Assembly (NCBI RefSeq): GCF_004345565.1
Contig: NZ_SLWA01000010.1
Coordinates: 1-64,000 of the forward strand
Length of the DNA: 64,000 bases
Reading direction: 5' to 3'
Source: Flavobacterium circumlabens
Lineage (GTDB): Bacteria > Bacteroidota > Bacteroidia > Flavobacteriales > Flavobacteriaceae
In this document: positions 27,460 through 37,400 of the stretch, one piece after another
How positions within the stretch are numbered: the stretch's first letter is position 1
Layout: each line of letters starts with the position of its first letter
Notes under the pieces: model-generated
Told to the model about the DNA's origin: nothing
Databases searched by the model: none
The model's input: the letters and a program-made list of their open reading frames with translations, nothing else
Program-made: the position numbers and the translations under genes

Positions 27460-27933
27460 TATTGAGTTGTGAGTTATGAGTTATGAGTTTTGGGTTATGA
27501 GTTAGGAGTTTTGGGTTGATAATTCTTTTTGATCACTATCTGGCTGGCTGAGCAACTCAATATTTGTCAGGCTGAGCGAAGTCGAATTGTCAGGCTGAGC
27601 GAAGTCGAAGCCCAAGTACCAATTGGAGCGCCCTTTGACTCCGCTCAGGGTGACAATTCATAAGGCAAAATATATGCTAAAATATTTCGCCACAAATTAA
27701 AGAGATGAGAATGATTTTTTTATCTCCAAAATCTGCCAAATCTGCGAGAGTAATTTTTTCCCGCAGATTTAGCAGATCAGGCAGATTTTTAATCCATTTA
27801 AATCCTTTGTCCTGATAGCTTTCGGGCGTGGCAAAAAATTGCGGTCTGCGAAAAAAAAGTAAAGCTATGCTTCTAAGTTTTTAATGAAACGTTTAATGAA
27901 TAATACCCAACAGGGTTAATATTTAATAGTATT
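27460..27933. repeat. Repeat-rich gap inside the eCIS cluster
   Basis: These 474 nt hold no gene. They include GAGTT(A/G)TGAGTT-type imperfect tandem units (27463-27520) and two exact adjacent copies of a 23-bp unit starting TTGTCAGGCTGAGCGAAGTC (27564-27586 and 27587-27609). An inverted copy ends TCAGGGTGACAA (27634-27657), and a long hairpin with T run lies at 27728-27791. Such units resemble dispersed intergenic repeats of flavobacteria. They may divide the cluster into two transcripts. Confidence 0.7.
27728..27791 (+). terminator. Hairpin with T run between gp25 and the large baseplate gene
   Basis: AAAATCTGCC and AAATCTGCG (27728-27746) pair with CGCAGATTT and GGCAGATTTT (27762-27789), giving a long imperfect stem followed by T residues. 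It could act as a full or partial terminator after the sheath-to-gp25 block. Confidence 0.5.
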
Positions 27934-30900
27934 ATGTGTAACAACAGCGACCATACAAACGATATATTATTTAAAAGAAATGGCACAGATCAGGGCGATC
28001 GCCTGAATACTATTCTCGATCCCGACAATCTGAAGCTCCATGACTTTGATATGGAAGACTGGTTGCTTTTTACCTATAATTTCGCCAAACAAGTTAATTT
28101 CTTTGAAACCAACGATAGCGAAAATGCAGCCGGTAACTGGCAGGAGATTTTTGATCATTTTGGCTTGCCAAAAGATATCCCGTACAGAAAAGACAAACCT
28201 TATAATGTTTTAAAACAAAACATATCCAAAACCCTTAGCAGCATCGAATTTGAAGGTACGCTAACCCCTCACATGACCCTTTTTGTATGTTTCTTAAAAC
28301 TATTGGAATTATCTCAGACACGCTTTAATTTAATTACAAAAAAACACCTGGATTTCTTTTATAAAGACATTTTACAAATCGGAAAACTTCCGGCAAAAGC
28401 CGATAAAGTGCATATCATTTTTGAATTGGCCAAAAAAAGTACCGAAGAACGAATTGCACCACAAACGCAATTAGATGCCGGAAAAGATGCTGAAGGAAAC
28501 AAACTTATTTATAAAACCACCGAAGAACTCATTGCTAATAAAGCGCAGATCATACAACTTAAAAGTGTATATAATGACATTAATCTGGGAGAAATAAAAT
28601 CCAGTGAAGTGGCTAATTCCCTTGACGGATATGGAGAAAGCCTTAAAGAGGAATCAAAATACTGGCTGCCATTCGGATATACGTCTGCTGAAAAAAAATA
28701 TACGGAACTGAAAGCTGCCAAACTGGGTTTTGCAATCGCTTCTCCGTTATTGGCATTACAGGAAGGGGAAAGAAATATTGACATCACCATCAATTTTGAA
28801 GAAGTCTTTACTTTTAAATCCGGCCCCTTTACGGCAAATGATCTTACCGATACTATCAGTATTTTTTGCAGTGGTGAAAAAGAATGGCTGGGTGATTTTA
28901 AGCTGAATGGTGCAGCTGGTGCTTCCAGTATTTCAGGAAATCAGTTAAGACTTGTCTTTCAGGTTTCAAAAGATACTCCTGCCATTGTCAACTATGATCA
29001 AAAAATACTGGGCGAATCTTTCTCCGTTACGCAGCCTGTTGTTCGCTTTTTAATTCATACCGAAAATAAAAAAGGGCATTCTTTGTTTCGAAATTTAGTC
29101 AACAAAACCATTAGTGACATTACGGTAAAAGTAGATGTAAAAGATGTTAAATCTTTAGCACTGGAAAGCGACACAGGTCTGCTCAATGCGACCAAACCTT
29201 TCTACCCTTTTACGACACAACCCACTAAAGGTTCTTCGTTTCTTATCAATTATCCGGAAATCTTTTCGAAAAAATGGAAAAATGTTGACATTACTATTAA
29301 TTGGAAAAATACGCCAACTTCTTTCCAGACCCATTATGACGCTTACAAAAGCAAATACCTTACTACAATAAGCAAAAACATTTTTTACCAGGGAATGTTT
29401 ATGGAAGAAATAGTAAAGGAATTATCGGCCAATCAGCCGGAAGATCCAGAGCCGAAAGATAACATTGTGGTCACTACTCCGGATAAAGGCAAGCTGGTAC
29501 TAAATTCGAATACATCGGATCTTATTGTAGATTCAGATGCTTATTTTAAAGCGACTGTGTCGGTATTGAATAAAGAAAACTGGGAGGCTAAAAATACCAG
29601 CACCGTATTGTTTACAAAGAAAGATACGCTGTATGAAACCAAATTCTCCGTAGCAGGAAATACCTATGACATTGACAAAAGCGGACCGATTCGACTGACT
29701 TTAAATCAGTCCTTCCTGCATTCTTTGTATCCAAAAATATATACGCTCGCCATCATGAGCAAAATTCCCGAAACGCTTATTCCAAATGAAGCCTATACGC
29801 CATTTGCAGAAGCGATCAGTTTAAATTATACGGCGGAAGAAACCACCGATTTTACCAATGAAGCCGAAGAAGAATACCGAACCGAACGAATAAAACTATT
29901 TCATGAAGCCCCTTTTGGCCAGAGTGAAGAACATTCTTATTTAAAAAAACTGGCGAGACAAAAAGCGGTTCTGGCTGTAAATAGTGCGATTGCAAGCCAT
30001 CTGGTTCCTGATTATTGTAATGGAGGCGAATTTTATATCGGACTTGACGAGGCAGAAACAGCACAGCAGGTTGCCTTATTGTTTCAGATCCTGGAAGGAA
30101 GCGAGAATCCACTGGCCGAATCCTTTACCGGGAAACAAAAAGTGGAATGGTTTGTACTCTGCGATAACTACTGGAAAAATCTTGAAAATGAAATTCTGGG
30201 AAATTCCATCGATAATTTTTTAAAGTCGGGTATCCTGAAGTTTAACATTCCTAAACAGGCAACCAAAACCAATACTTTATTTCCGGATAACCTCATCTGG
30301 ATCAAAGCAAAAATGCATAAAGCGTACGATGCCGTCTGCAAAGTGATCGATGTAAAAACACAGGTCGTTACAGCCGAATTTTTCAACAACGAAAATGAGT
30401 TGTCGCATTTGGAAAAGGGATTGCCTGCCGAAACGATTTCCAAACTTATTAGCCGTATCACACAAATCAAAAGTGTATCACAGCCTTTTAATTCTTTTAA
30501 CGGAAAACCCCAGGAATCGGATGATACGTATTACAAACGTGCAAGCGAGCGTCTGCGCCATAAAAACAGGGCCATAACACTTTGGGATTATGAACATCTG
30601 ATCCTTCAGGAATTTCCGGAAGTATTCCGCGTAAAATGCCTGAACCATACCAATAATGCCACCAATTCCTTTCTTTCACCGGGCGATGTAACGCTTATTG
30701 TCGTTCCGGATATTATCAACAAAAATGTATTTGATATTTATGAGCCGCGAGTGAGTACGGCGACCTTAAATAAGATTCAGAATTACATCAGCAACTTAAA
30801 CAGTATGCATGTAGAGGCTGCAGTCATAAATCCGGAATACGAAAAAGTGGTGGTCAAATTAAATGTCAGATTCTATCCGGAATATGATGAGAATTTTTAT

Positions 30901-31251
30901 AAAAAACAGCTCAATGAAGATATCGCAAAATTCTTGTCTCCGTGGGCATTTGACACTTCTCAGGACATTCTTTTTGGAATTGAACTGCACCGAAGCACTG
31001 TAATTGACTACATCGAAAAATTATACTATGTAGATTATCTGGCAGAATTAGAAATGGCGAAACTGGACGATACTGCGGAACCCGAAAATGTAAATGATCC
31101 TGCTTATCAGGCTGCGCTGGAATTTTTACCGGTAGTGTCGCCATCGAACCCGAAACGTATTCTTGTATCCGTAAAAAACCATATCATTTCTACCGATATC
31201 AAAACTTGTAAAAACCCTAATATTCAAGCACCAGAGACATGTCAATATTAA
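27934..31251 (+). CDS. Large baseplate protein, J/gp6-like (Pvc11 type)
   Basis: This 1105-aa protein sits in the pvc11 position, right before the Pvc12-type gene. The C-terminal part has baseplate-J/gp6 features: RASERLRHKNRAITLWDYE, LILQEFPEVFRVKCLNH, and a VVPDI / VVKLNVRFYPEYD region. The N-terminal about 400 residues contain KLPAKADKVHIIFELAKKS and other beta-rich folds. It is expected to form the wedge ring of the baseplate. Its end overlaps the next gene by 13 nt. Confidence 0.85.
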   Translation: MCNNSDHTNDILFKRNGTDQGDRLNTILDPDNLKLHDFDMEDWLLFTYNFAKQVNFFETNDSENAAGNWQEIFDHFGLPKDIPYRKDKPYNVLKQNISKTLSSIEFEGTLTPHMTLFVCFLKLLELSQTRFNLITKKHLDFFYKDILQIGKLPAKADKVHIIFELAKKSTEERIAPQTQLDAGKDAEGNKLIYKTTEELIANKAQIIQLKSVYNDINLGEIKSSEVANSLDGYGESLKEESKYWLPFGYTSAEKKYTELKAAKLGFAIASPLLALQEGERNIDITINFEEVFTFKSGPFTANDLTDTISIFCSGEKEWLGDFKLNGAAGASSISGNQLRLVFQVSKDTPAIVNYDQKILGESFSVTQPVVRFLIHTENKKGHSLFRNLVNKTISDITVKVDVKDVKSLALESDTGLLNATKPFYPFTTQPTKGSSFLINYPEIFSKKWKNVDITINWKNTPTSFQTHYDAYKSKYLTTISKNIFYQGMFMEEIVKELSANQPEDPEPKDNIVVTTPDKGKLVLNSNTSDLIVDSDAYFKATVSVLNKENWEAKNTSTVLFTKKDTLYETKFSVAGNTYDIDKSGPIRLTLNQSFLHSLYPKIYTLAIMSKIPETLIPNEAYTPFAEAISLNYTAEETTDFTNEAEEEYRTERIKLFHEAPFGQSEEHSYLKKLARQKAVLAVNSAIASHLVPDYCNGGEFYIGLDEAETAQQVALLFQILEGSENPLAESFTGKQKVEWFVLCDNYWKNLENEILGNSIDNFLKSGILKFNIPKQATKTNTLFPDNLIWIKAKMHKAYDAVCKVIDVKTQVVTAEFFNNENELSHLEKGLPAETISKLISRITQIKSVSQPFNSFNGKPQESDDTYYKRASERLRHKNRAITLWDYEHLILQEFPEVFRVKCLNHTNNATNSFLSPGDVTLIVVPDIINKNVFDIYEPRVSTATLNKIQNYISNLNSMHVEAAVINPEYEKVVVKLNVRFYPEYDENFYKKQLNEDIAKFLSPWAFDTSQDILFGIELHRSTVIDYIEKLYYVDYLAELEMAKLDDTAEPENVNDPAYQAALEFLPVVSPSNPKRILVSVKNHIISTDIKTCKNPNIQAPETCQY

Positions 31252-33941
31252 ATCCACATAACACTATTCCCAAAAAAGTTGCCACCGGAGACGACCTGGA
31301 CTTCTTTTACCTGAGAAAAAAAGGTATTCAGTATATAGAAGATCTTGGGGGCAAATTATGGACTGATTTTAACTCGCACGATCCGGGTATAACGATGCTG
31401 GAGATGCTTTGCTACGCCATAACCGATCTTGGAATGCGAATGGATCTTCCTATCGAAAATATTCTGGCTTCCGATGACAAGAGCAAAGGGATTGCTTCGC
31501 AGTTTTTTAAAGCCTCGGAAGTATTGCCTACCAGTCCGGTGACGGCGCTCGATTACAGAAAACTGTTTATCGATATTGACGGCGTTAAAAATTGCTGGCC
31601 TGCGAAACATAAAAAAACAGTCTATGTCAATTGTAAGGATAATGAATTGTCTTATGATTATAAAGATTTTAATGAAGTTCCGAGAGGTTTTAAAAAGCAG
31701 TTTGAACTTAAAGGATTGTATGATCTTTATGTAGATTTTGAAAGCAAAAAGCCTTCCGAAATTAATAGTGTCAAAGAAAAAATCAGAGCAAAATACCATG
31801 CCAACCGCAATCTGTGCGAGGATCTGATCAATATTATAAAAGTAGAGGAATATCCGATAAAAATCTGCGCCAGCATTGAAGTCGATACGCAAGCCGATGA
31901 AGAAATGGTGCATGCGCTTGTCTTACAGGCACTGGATGGCTATTTATCGACTACCGTTAATTTTTATTCGGTTCAGCAAATGATAGAGAAAGGCTATTCT
32001 TCCTTAGAAATTTTTGACGGCCCGATTCTGGAAAATGGTTTTATAGATACCAAAGAGTTAATGGAAGCGGAACTCACCAGTGAAGTACGATTGTCTGATA
32101 TTATAAAATTAATAATGAATGTTCCGGGCGTTATAACCATCAAAGATATCTCTCTGGGAAATTGCGGCGATGGGGAACCTGATGCCAATCAATGGTTACT
32201 CTGTCTCAAGGAATACCAAAAACCGGTAATATGCTATAAAAGTGTTTTCAATTATAACAAAGGTTTGCTGCCGCTCAATATCAACAAAGCGCAGGTTCAG
32301 GTTTATCTTGATGAGATTAAAGCTGTAAAAGACGAGGCGACCGATTTTTCAAGCCACAATAAAGAACTGAAAATACCTGCCGGCAATTATTTTGAAATAG
32401 ACAGCTATACCACCATACAAAACGATTTTCCGGATACGTATGGTATTGGAGAAACCGGTTTGCCTACCAGAGCTACAATAGCCCGAAAATCACAGGCAAA
32501 ACAACTCAAAGGCTATCTTTTATTCTTTGATCAGATTTTGGGCAGCTATTTTAAACATCTGGGTCAGGTTAATGAAATGCTTTCGGTAAGCGGTAATCTC
32601 ACCAAAACATTCTTTACGCAGGCTATTAAAGACATCGACGGACTTAGTGAACTGGTAAGCGATTATCCTGAAAACAACGATGCATATCTGACCGAAATAC
32701 TTTTTAAACAACTGGACAATAACATTGAGAGAAGAAATGATATTCTGGACCACCTTTTAGGGCGTTTTGCAGAGCGTTTTTCCGAATATGTTTTCATCAA
32801 CAAAAGTATTTACGGTACGGCTACAGACGAAGTAGTCCTAAAAACCAAAGAAGACTTTCTGAAAGATTATAAAATCGTAAGCAAAAACCGCGGCAATTCT
32901 TTTAACTATTACAAGCAACCGCACAGTAATTTATGGGATACCGATAATGTTTCGGGTGTAAAAAAGAGGATTTCCAGACTTCTGGGGATCAAAGATTACA
33001 ACCGAAGACACCTTTCAGATTCTTTTGTTGATTTATACCATTTTACCGATTCCGACAATCAGCTGGTGTATCGATGGAGAATCAGGGATACTGAAAATAA
33101 TATTATACTCTCGGCAACTGATGAGTATTATGATACCTCAGCAGCCAACAGGGAATTGTATTTTGCGGTTTTACAAATTATCCAGACGCGGGAATACAAT
33201 GTAGAAGAAGCCTTTAAAAACGGAATTTCGGATCCTGAAGTTATTGATAACATTCAGATTCATCAGGCCGATTCGGGCAAATATTCGTATGACATCATTA
33301 ATCCGTTAATTACGGATGAAGACAATCCCGACCGCATTATTGCAAAGCGATATACGTACTATGACACTTTACAGGAACTAAAACAGTCTATTCTGGATTT
33401 AATATACTTCATGAAAGAAGTTTTCACCGAGGAAGGCATGTTTATAGTCGAACATATGATGCTTCGTCCGGATGTAAATCTGACTACGGTAAATCCGGCA
33501 ACCTTTTTACCGATTTGTACTGATGAGTGCAAAAGCTGCGAACCTTTAGATCCGTACTCCTATCGTGTAAGCATTGTATTGCCCGGATACACCCTGCGTT
33601 TCGCAAACACCGATTTCAGGAATTATATGGAAAAAGTAATTAAGGAAGAATTACCGTCACATGTTTTGGCAAAAATCTGCTGGATCGGACATCGGAAAAA
33701 TGAAATTGAAAACCCGGCAGAGAATGAACTCTTGCAGTTGGAAAACACTTATAAAGCCTATTTGTTTGCTAAAACGGCACTGAACCAGGAACAACCGGAA
33801 ACAGAACTTATACCCTTTATTAAGTCCTTATCCAGCCTTAGCAATTTATATCCTACGGGAAGACTATTTGATTGCAGCGACGAAAATGAAAATCAATTCG
33901 AAAAAATAATACTAGGAAAAACAAATTTAGGATCACTATAA
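31239..33941 (+). CDS. Large baseplate protein (Pvc12 type)
   Basis: This 900-aa protein overlaps the upstream J-like gene by 13 nt. Its N-terminal region shows a gp6-like opening, GGKLWTDFNSHDPGITMLEMLCYAITDLG, seen in Pvc11/Pvc12-type proteins. Later motifs include RATIARKSQAKQLKGYLLFFDQ and MFIVEHMMLRPDV. It is a second wedge component of the baseplate; order and size match pvc12. Confidence 0.82.
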   Translation: MSILNPHNTIPKKVATGDDLDFFYLRKKGIQYIEDLGGKLWTDFNSHDPGITMLEMLCYAITDLGMRMDLPIENILASDDKSKGIASQFFKASEVLPTSPVTALDYRKLFIDIDGVKNCWPAKHKKTVYVNCKDNELSYDYKDFNEVPRGFKKQFELKGLYDLYVDFESKKPSEINSVKEKIRAKYHANRNLCEDLINIIKVEEYPIKICASIEVDTQADEEMVHALVLQALDGYLSTTVNFYSVQQMIEKGYSSLEIFDGPILENGFIDTKELMEAELTSEVRLSDIIKLIMNVPGVITIKDISLGNCGDGEPDANQWLLCLKEYQKPVICYKSVFNYNKGLLPLNINKAQVQVYLDEIKAVKDEATDFSSHNKELKIPAGNYFEIDSYTTIQNDFPDTYGIGETGLPTRATIARKSQAKQLKGYLLFFDQILGSYFKHLGQVNEMLSVSGNLTKTFFTQAIKDIDGLSELVSDYPENNDAYLTEILFKQLDNNIERRNDILDHLLGRFAERFSEYVFINKSIYGTATDEVVLKTKEDFLKDYKIVSKNRGNSFNYYKQPHSNLWDTDNVSGVKKRISRLLGIKDYNRRHLSDSFVDLYHFTDSDNQLVYRWRIRDTENNIILSATDEYYDTSAANRELYFAVLQIIQTREYNVEEAFKNGISDPEVIDNIQIHQADSGKYSYDIINPLITDEDNPDRIIAKRYTYYDTLQELKQSILDLIYFMKEVFTEEGMFIVEHMMLRPDVNLTTVNPATFLPICTDECKSCEPLDPYSYRVSIVLPGYTLRFANTDFRNYMEKVIKEELPSHVLAKICWIGHRKNEIENPAENELLQLENTYKAYLFAKTALNQEQPETELIPFIKSLSSLSNLYPTGRLFDCSDENENQFEKIILGKTNLGSL

Positions 33942-33953
33942 ATACCATTCAAA

Positions 33954-36900
33954 ATGTTAGCAAAACTTTCAACCATAACAACTCTGTACCGAAAATTTAC
34001 AAAAAATCAGGTACTTACAGAAGGACATCTTAACGAGATTGTAGATTATTTTGATGATCAGGACCGTCTTTCCAGAATTGGCCTCAGTGGCGTAGGGATC
34101 ATTTGCGGTTTCCAGGTTTCTTATAATGAAGCTGCAAAAAACCTCTCTATAACACAAGGCAGCGGAATATCTACTGATGGTGATCTCTTTCATCTCTATA
34201 ATACTATTCCCAACGGTGAAAAAGTCATAGATTTTGAAAGCAAACAATACACACATTATAAAGTATACGACAATAAAAAGGCCGCATACAAACCTTATTT
34301 CTATAACGGTACGGATCAGCTTGAAATCTTCGAACTCTTAACGTTTGAACAGCAAGCGCTCGATAATGCCAATACTTTCCCGATACAATATCTGAAAGAC
34401 AATACAGGATTAGATGTAAATGATGCTGTAGTGTTATTGTATATCGAATCGTATGAAAAAGATCTGGATCTCTGTGTCAGCCTTTCGTGTGATAATCAGG
34501 GATTGGAAATTATTGGCAATCACAAGGCATTATTGGTTAGTAAGGATGTTGCCACACAAATTAACAGCCACGATACAATTATTACGGCCGCCAATTTCGC
34601 TAACCTGTACTATAAATTACCGGACGTCATATCCAACCGTATCGTACTGCAGCCTGAAAATTTCATCAATTACAATGAAGTTAAAAAGAAATTCACCAAG
34701 GGTCTCTTTAAAAACAATGTGGTTAACAAACTGCGTGATGGTTTTGAAATACTATTGAATGGTCTGCAAATGCCGCTAATGCTGGCTTCTATTAAAAAAA
34801 ATCTGGGCGAAATCTATAGTTTTAACGATGCGAATGTCCCTCCGGATTTTCAATACCGATACGATCTTCTCAACGATTTAATTGATACGTACAAGGAGAT
34901 AAAACTCTTATTGTCTGCTATGGATGGCGAATTTTGCTGCCCGGACCTCAAATCGTTCCCCAAACACTTAATGTTAGGAGAAGTATTAAAAAGCGGGCCT
35001 TGTTTTGAGTACCGACATGCTTTTTACAAATCACCTTTACTCACAGGTCAAAACCTGAGTACAGCCAACGATCGTTTACCCTATGACCCGCTTTTGGAAC
35101 CGGGTGCAGAAGGTACGGTTGCCGAATTTGTTATCGATCTGGAAGGCAAGGAAATTAAAATCTGCTACGGAAAAAGCACGGACCTGCAGCAATTGTACAG
35201 CCTTATAAAACGCTGTGTACAACTGTTGGCCAACTATAATGTGAATTACAATGCGATAAAAATAACACCCAGTTTTGAATTAGGTGTTTTAGGTAAAAAA
35301 GCGATTCCGTTTTATAATAATGTGGGAAATCACCTTATTGAACTTTGGGATTACGAAAAAACAGCTATTGGAAAACAACGCAGCAACAGAAGTTATCACG
35401 ACAATTTTTTAAACACAAAACGTCCGCTGGAAGTGGTTGCAGACTCTGATTTTTACAGAATTGAAGGACATCACGGCAAGAACTACAAAGAGGCCTTAAA
35501 AATTATTCAGGATATCAGACGTCAGAACGGCTTAGGATTTAATGTCGTGGTACTGGGCATCAATGCCTATGAAGCACAGGAAGTTATTGAAAATTTTACT
35601 TCTTACTACCTGAACAAAAATCATGGATACGAACATAAAGCAGGTGTAGCACCCGGAGGCACCTTTGTCATGATTTATATTGAAGGCGAATACAACCAGT
35701 ATCCGTATTATTATGGCTATGGTTATCCGTATGAATTTCCACGAGGCAATTCCCTTGCAGGTGATTTTGAAAAGGAAGGCGATAATGGCGAATCTGTTGT
35801 ATTAAATCCAATCATAGCCGACTTTACGCTGCCTTATTTGTGCTGCGATGATAATTTCATAGCGCTGTCATTACCGGTAGACAAACTTTGTTTTGATGAA
35901 GCAACTCCGTATTATCCGTTTCATGTAACACCAACCGGAGGATTTGTAAAGGCCGATATAGACGAAGATTTAAGCGGAGGAGTTACCAAAAATCAATATG
36001 GTGAATTTGTTTTTGATCCGAAGCTGGTCAGCGAAGAACTCATTGGAAAAACAATAACTTTTACGGTTAATAATCTTGACACAAAATGTGAAGTAACCAT
36101 TTTCAGAAAACCAAAATTTGATTTCACCATTGTAATCACCAAATCAGAGAAAACGAATGAAGTTACGGCCGATTTTACCATTACCGGAGAAAATCAGGAA
36201 GGCATGAAATACGTTTGGAATTTTGGTGACGGAACCGATAGCATCACTACTACAGAGACAAAAATTCAGCATATTTATACCTATGAAGTACCGGCTAAAG
36301 ACAGCTATAGTTTTCCGGTAACCGCTATCGGGGACAATGGAAATTGCAGTTTTCAGGTGAACCATTCGGTAACTTTTGAGATTACGGATATTAAAGTGAG
36401 CATTGAAAGTAAATACATCTGCAGAAATGACGATACCCCATATGTTCTTACCATCGAATCCAAAAACAAGGTAATCTTAAGTGGTGACGGTGTATCTCAG
36501 GATGATTCAGGCCAGTATGTTTTTATTGGTTATGATGTTCCTGAAAATGTAGACAAAGTCATTATACTGGCAAATGGCAAACCTACAGATCTTGTCATTA
36601 CCATACAAAATCCGCCGCTAGCACGCTTCAATTATGCCATAAAAGAGGATGATCTTACACTTACCAATAATGCTACAGATGCGGAAATATATACATGGGA
36701 TATTTCGGGAGAAGTAATAGAAACAGAATCTAAAGACCCCATAATACGCTCTGTCTCTAAATATAACACCGGATCTATAACCGTATCACTTACGGCAATG
36801 AATAAAAGATGCGGTGAAAGTACAGATGCAAAAGAAGTAATCCTCATAGAAAGGGTTCCTGTAAATACCTGCCCGAAAAATGCCGCGCTGTTTATCAAAA

Positions 36901-37400
36901 AAACACTTCCGGGTTTTGAAGATATCAAACAGCAGCCTGAAGCAAATGCATATAGTAAAGAAACTATTGGTCTCCTAACCGAAATTGAAAATCAATTTAA
37001 CACTGTTGGTGAAAATACAAATGAATACATCAATGGCGATTTTAATGGTCAGTTAAGCGAAATGTTCAGAGACAGTATTTACGAGAATTTATTACTGGCT
37101 GTACGAAATACTAAAATCGATTCCGAAAGAACTGCACTGAGTTTTATCACCGAAAGTCATATCGAACTGTTTTACACGATCTTGAAATGTCAGAAGAAAG
37201 AAAACTTTACAGCATTCGAAAAACAGATTACAGCGATTACAACCCGCATGGATACGCTGTTAAAAGGTTTTGTGAAAATGAAGTACAATACCGATCCTAA
37301 CGGAACATTAAAAAAATTCCTGTCAGGCCTGATGGTTTCGTTTAAAGGCACCCAGTATATTTTGGACGCCATCCAATCACAATCCAGTAATTTAAGCTAG
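33954..37400 (+). CDS. Large PKD-domain eCIS protein in the tail-fibre (pvc13) position
   Basis: This 1148-aa protein has an N-terminal region (about 1-600) opening LSTITTLYRKFTKNQVLTEGHLN, with a loop rich in Tyr and Gly (NQYPYYYGYGYPYEFPRGN). Ig-like and PKD domains follow (about 715-810, KYVWNFGDGTDSITT, and about 895-960, EIYTWDISGEV), then a helical C-terminus. PKD modules usually support protein or glycan contact outside the cell. No classical trimeric tail-fibre gene is present, so this may be the target-contacting or cage component. The fold of the N-terminal region is not recognised. Confidence 0.6.
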   Translation: MLAKLSTITTLYRKFTKNQVLTEGHLNEIVDYFDDQDRLSRIGLSGVGIICGFQVSYNEAAKNLSITQGSGISTDGDLFHLYNTIPNGEKVIDFESKQYTHYKVYDNKKAAYKPYFYNGTDQLEIFELLTFEQQALDNANTFPIQYLKDNTGLDVNDAVVLLYIESYEKDLDLCVSLSCDNQGLEIIGNHKALLVSKDVATQINSHDTIITAANFANLYYKLPDVISNRIVLQPENFINYNEVKKKFTKGLFKNNVVNKLRDGFEILLNGLQMPLMLASIKKNLGEIYSFNDANVPPDFQYRYDLLNDLIDTYKEIKLLLSAMDGEFCCPDLKSFPKHLMLGEVLKSGPCFEYRHAFYKSPLLTGQNLSTANDRLPYDPLLEPGAEGTVAEFVIDLEGKEIKICYGKSTDLQQLYSLIKRCVQLLANYNVNYNAIKITPSFELGVLGKKAIPFYNNVGNHLIELWDYEKTAIGKQRSNRSYHDNFLNTKRPLEVVADSDFYRIEGHHGKNYKEALKIIQDIRRQNGLGFNVVVLGINAYEAQEVIENFTSYYLNKNHGYEHKAGVAPGGTFVMIYIEGEYNQYPYYYGYGYPYEFPRGNSLAGDFEKEGDNGESVVLNPIIADFTLPYLCCDDNFIALSLPVDKLCFDEATPYYPFHVTPTGGFVKADIDEDLSGGVTKNQYGEFVFDPKLVSEELIGKTITFTVNNLDTKCEVTIFRKPKFDFTIVITKSEKTNEVTADFTITGENQEGMKYVWNFGDGTDSITTTETKIQHIYTYEVPAKDSYSFPVTAIGDNGNCSFQVNHSVTFEITDIKVSIESKYICRNDDTPYVLTIESKNKVILSGDGVSQDDSGQYVFIGYDVPENVDKVIILANGKPTDLVITIQNPPLARFNYAIKEDDLTLTNNATDAEIYTWDISGEVIETESKDPIIRSVSKYNTGSITVSLTAMNKRCGESTDAKEVILIERVPVNTCPKNAALFIKKTLPGFEDIKQQPEANAYSKETIGLLTEIENQFNTVGENTNEYINGDFNGQLSEMFRDSIYENLLLAVRNTKIDSERTALSFITESHIELFYTILKCQKKENFTAFEKQITAITTRMDTLLKGFVKMKYNTDPNGTLKKFLSGLMVSFKGTQYILDAIQSQSSNLS

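Noticed and set aside
27564..27657. Possible CRISPR array from the repeated 23-bp units
   Set aside because: The two copies are directly adjacent with no spacer, a third is inverted, and no cas genes are near.
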